The translations under genes were made by a program, and so were the position numbers. The notes under the pieces are model-generated. The model was not told the DNA's origin. It was given only the letters and a program-made list of their open reading frames with translations, and did no database searches. A DNA stretch of 9,141 bases from Desulfobacteraceae bacterium (GTDB lineage: Bacteria > Desulfobacterota > Desulfobacteria > Desulfobacterales > UBA11574): positions 1 to 9,141 of the forward strand of contig JAOUGB010000063.1 in the NCBI GenBank assembly GCA_029857875.1. The letters run 5' to 3'. This document shows, one piece after another, positions 8,401 through 9,141 of this stretch. The number at the start of each line of letters is the position of its first letter. The stretch's first letter is position 1.

Positions 8401-8676
8401 CATTGTCAAAGGATCAAAGGAGGATTCTTCGGGTAGATCCGGGATCGTCTTTTTAAACATTTCCTGTAAAAATGTGTTGGGAAAAGGGAAAATACAGTTT
8501 GCGAAGATGCCGTTATGTCTGGCAAGTTCCATGGCTACCCAACGTTCCATTCCTCTGCTCTGAACGACAATAAACTCTGGAGAAAACAGCGAAGAAAGCG
8601 GTGCTCTTACGATGAGTGCCAATTGTTCGGCAAGGGTTTCCATGCAGTTGCTTGTAAAGATATTAAGGCCGTTCAT
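5443..8676 (-). CDS. recC: Exodeoxyribonuclease V subunit gamma (RecC), 1077 aa
   Basis: RecC is the scaffold subunit of the RecBCD helicase-nuclease, which processes double-strand breaks. It carries an inactivated helicase fold that scans for Chi and a C-terminal nuclease-like fold. Matches seen: the N-terminus ([29 protein letters not shown], 37-51; [12 protein letters not shown], 63-74), [16 protein letters not shown] (201-216), [22 protein letters not shown] (341-362), and the diagnostic [21 protein letters not shown] (634-654) followed by [30 protein letters not shown] (671-700). No Walker A is present, as expected for RecC. Length is near E. coli RecC (1122 aa) and no frameshift is seen. 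The ATG at 8676 has GAGG at 8687-8690, 10 nt upstream. It is the first gene of the apparent minus-strand operon. recB and recD are absent from the window, unlike the usual clustered arrangement. Confidence 0.96.
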   Translation of the reverse strand: [1077 protein letters not shown]

Positions 8677-8697
8677 TGGATATATACCTCGGTTGAG

Positions 8698-8726
8698 ATC
8701 ATACTATAAGGATTTTTAAATAGAAA
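8698..8726 (-). promoter_or_regulatory. Weak candidate promoter for the recC-transglutaminase-ABC operon
   Basis: On the minus strand TATGAT (8698-8703, 5 of 6 to consensus) lies 17 bp from a poor -35, TTTCTA (8721-8726, 3 of 6). An overlapping alternative -10, TATAGT, is at 8703-8708. Transcription would start near 8691, leaving only a very short leader that barely includes the recC Shine-Dalgarno sequence. Some promoter is expected here because the upstream neighbour points the other way. This exact choice is tentative. Confidence 0.3.
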
Positions 8727-8808
8727 GAGATTTTACTTTGGGTAACACATCGTTTAGTCTTAATTTCGATCAGTTAAAGCCCAATAAAAAGGACTTTGAA
8801 CAAATTCC

Positions 8809-8841
8809 TTGACTTTAATGCTGTTTTTTAATTACTTGAAT
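8809..8841 (+). promoter_or_regulatory. Weak candidate promoter for the cobalamin riboswitch transcript
   Basis: A good -35 hexamer TTGACT lies at 8809-8814, but no good -10 stands at the usual 16-18 bp. The nearest is TTGAAT (8836-8841) with a 21-bp spacer; TTACTT (8832-8837) has correct spacing but poor sequence. A start near 8846 would place the transcript start just before the aptamer at 8850, which is the main support. The real promoter could use another sigma factor or an activator. Confidence 0.25.
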
Positions 8842-8849
8842 AGATCTGT

Positions 8850-9028
8850 TCAGGTGCTCGTAAGAGATTAATAGGGAACCCCGTGAAATTCGGGGACGGG
8901 CCCGCCGCTGTAATCCCACCTTTTTCCAATTTTACTGGAAAAAGGAACCCTTTTGGCACTTATGGCCACTGTCTTATAAATAGTGTCCATCCATAAAAGA
9001 GGATTTTTGTTCAAGATCAAGGCATGCG
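8850..9028 (+). ncRNA. Cobalamin (adenosylcobalamin-type) riboswitch
   Basis: The conserved core is clear: CAGGTGCTCG (8851-8860) opens the aptamer, then ATTAATAGGGAA (8867-8878), a CCCCG/CGGGG helix (8879-8883 with 8891-8895) closing a TGAAATT loop, GACGGGCCCGCCGCTGTAA (8895-8913), and GCCACTG (8965-8971). Between them a perfect 10-bp hairpin (8919-8928 with 8936-8945, 7-nt loop) forms a peripheral helix. The 3' closing segment (TCAAGATCAAGGCATGCG, 9011-9028) only loosely resembles the usual GTCAGGAGACCTGC, so the 3' boundary is approximate. The element senses intracellular B12 and typically represses the downstream gene. Here that gene lies beyond the right edge, reading away from recC. I see no clear terminator after the aptamer, so control of translation initiation is possible, but the expression platform cannot be judged from this window. 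Confidence 0.9.
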
Positions 9029-9141
9029 AAAAGAATAACCACAGGCATATAAAATTGATATTCCGAGGATTATTTTTTGAGCATAACGCAGAGATTGGGC
9101 AAAAAGACCATTTATAGATAGACACTAACCAAAGATGGGAA
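9029..9141 (+). other. Non-coding leader downstream of the riboswitch, up to the window edge
   Basis: These 113 nt hold no supportable gene. A GAGG at 9065-9068 stands 8 nt before a TTG (9077), but that frame stops after 14 codons (TAG at 9119-9121). An ATG at 9135-9137 has no Shine-Dalgarno sequence and only two codons are visible, so it cannot be judged. This segment is most likely part of the 5' leader and possibly the expression platform of the riboswitch-controlled gene. Confidence 0.4.

Noticed and set aside
8919..8945. Perfect 10-bp hairpin considered as an intrinsic terminator
   Set aside because: No clean run of U follows on either strand, and it lies between the two conserved parts of the riboswitch, where a variable peripheral helix is expected.
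8987..9008. Small ATCC/GGAT stem followed by TTTTTG considered as the riboswitch terminator
   Set aside because: The stem is only 4 bp with an 8-nt loop, too weak for an intrinsic terminator, and it lies inside the likely aptamer.
9077..9121. Short TTG-started frame of 14 codons after the riboswitch
   Set aside because: It has a GAGG upstream but a rare start codon and ends at once. Nothing suggests a leader peptide.
8868..9125. Minus-strand open frame of 85 codons at the right end
   Set aside because: It runs antisense through the conserved cobalamin riboswitch core, and its protein has no recognisable features. The RNA explains the conservation.
1..9141. Search for mobile elements, CRISPR arrays, tRNA or rRNA
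   Set aside because: No transposase or integrase frame, regularly spaced repeats, or tRNA/rRNA sequence was seen. Almost all bases are covered by the five genes and the riboswitch.

Overview
The window is A+T-rich bacterial DNA. Five protein genes, all on the minus strand, fill about 90% of it. One regulatory RNA on the plus strand sits at the right edge. Reading the minus strand 5' to 3' (right to left), the order is recC, a membrane-anchored transglutaminase-like protein, an ABC ATPase, its large ABC-2-type permease, and the N-terminal half of lon, which runs off the left edge. Gene content (RecBCD-type recombination, LonA protease, a cobalamin riboswitch) and protein style point to a Gram-negative anaerobe-type lineage. 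Desulfobacterota (the former Deltaproteobacteria) is my best guess, but it rests on overall resemblance, not on a marker gene.

Right edge (about 8677-9141): a non-coding interval separates recC from whatever lies beyond the window. It holds a plus-strand cobalamin riboswitch (about 8850-9028) with the conserved B12-box core and the GCCACTG motif. The gene it controls must start at or beyond the right edge. A B12 transporter/TonB receptor, a cobalamin biosynthesis gene or a B12-independent isozyme would be expected.

Centre (3238-8676): recC encodes an apparently intact 1077-residue RecC. Its stop is followed after 12 nt by the transglutaminase-like gene, then after 3 nt by the ABC ATPase, whose stop overlaps the permease start (ATGA). 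These four genes look like one transcription unit, read from a promoter just upstream of recC. recB and recD are not in the window on either side of recC. The ATPase, permease and transglutaminase-like protein probably work together at the inner membrane and periplasm; the substrate is unknown.

Left edge (1-1552): lon has its own good sigma-70-type promoter (TTGTCA-16-TATTAT) in the 169-nt gap after the permease gene. Its leader is about 107 nt and carries an inverted repeat plus an extra half-site that could be an operator. The window ends inside the lon AAA+ domain, just after Walker B, so the protease domain is not seen.

I found no tRNA, rRNA, insertion sequence, CRISPR array or convincing intrinsic terminator. 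This is mostly ordinary chromosomal housekeeping DNA. The least explained part is the transglutaminase/ABC module attached to recC.
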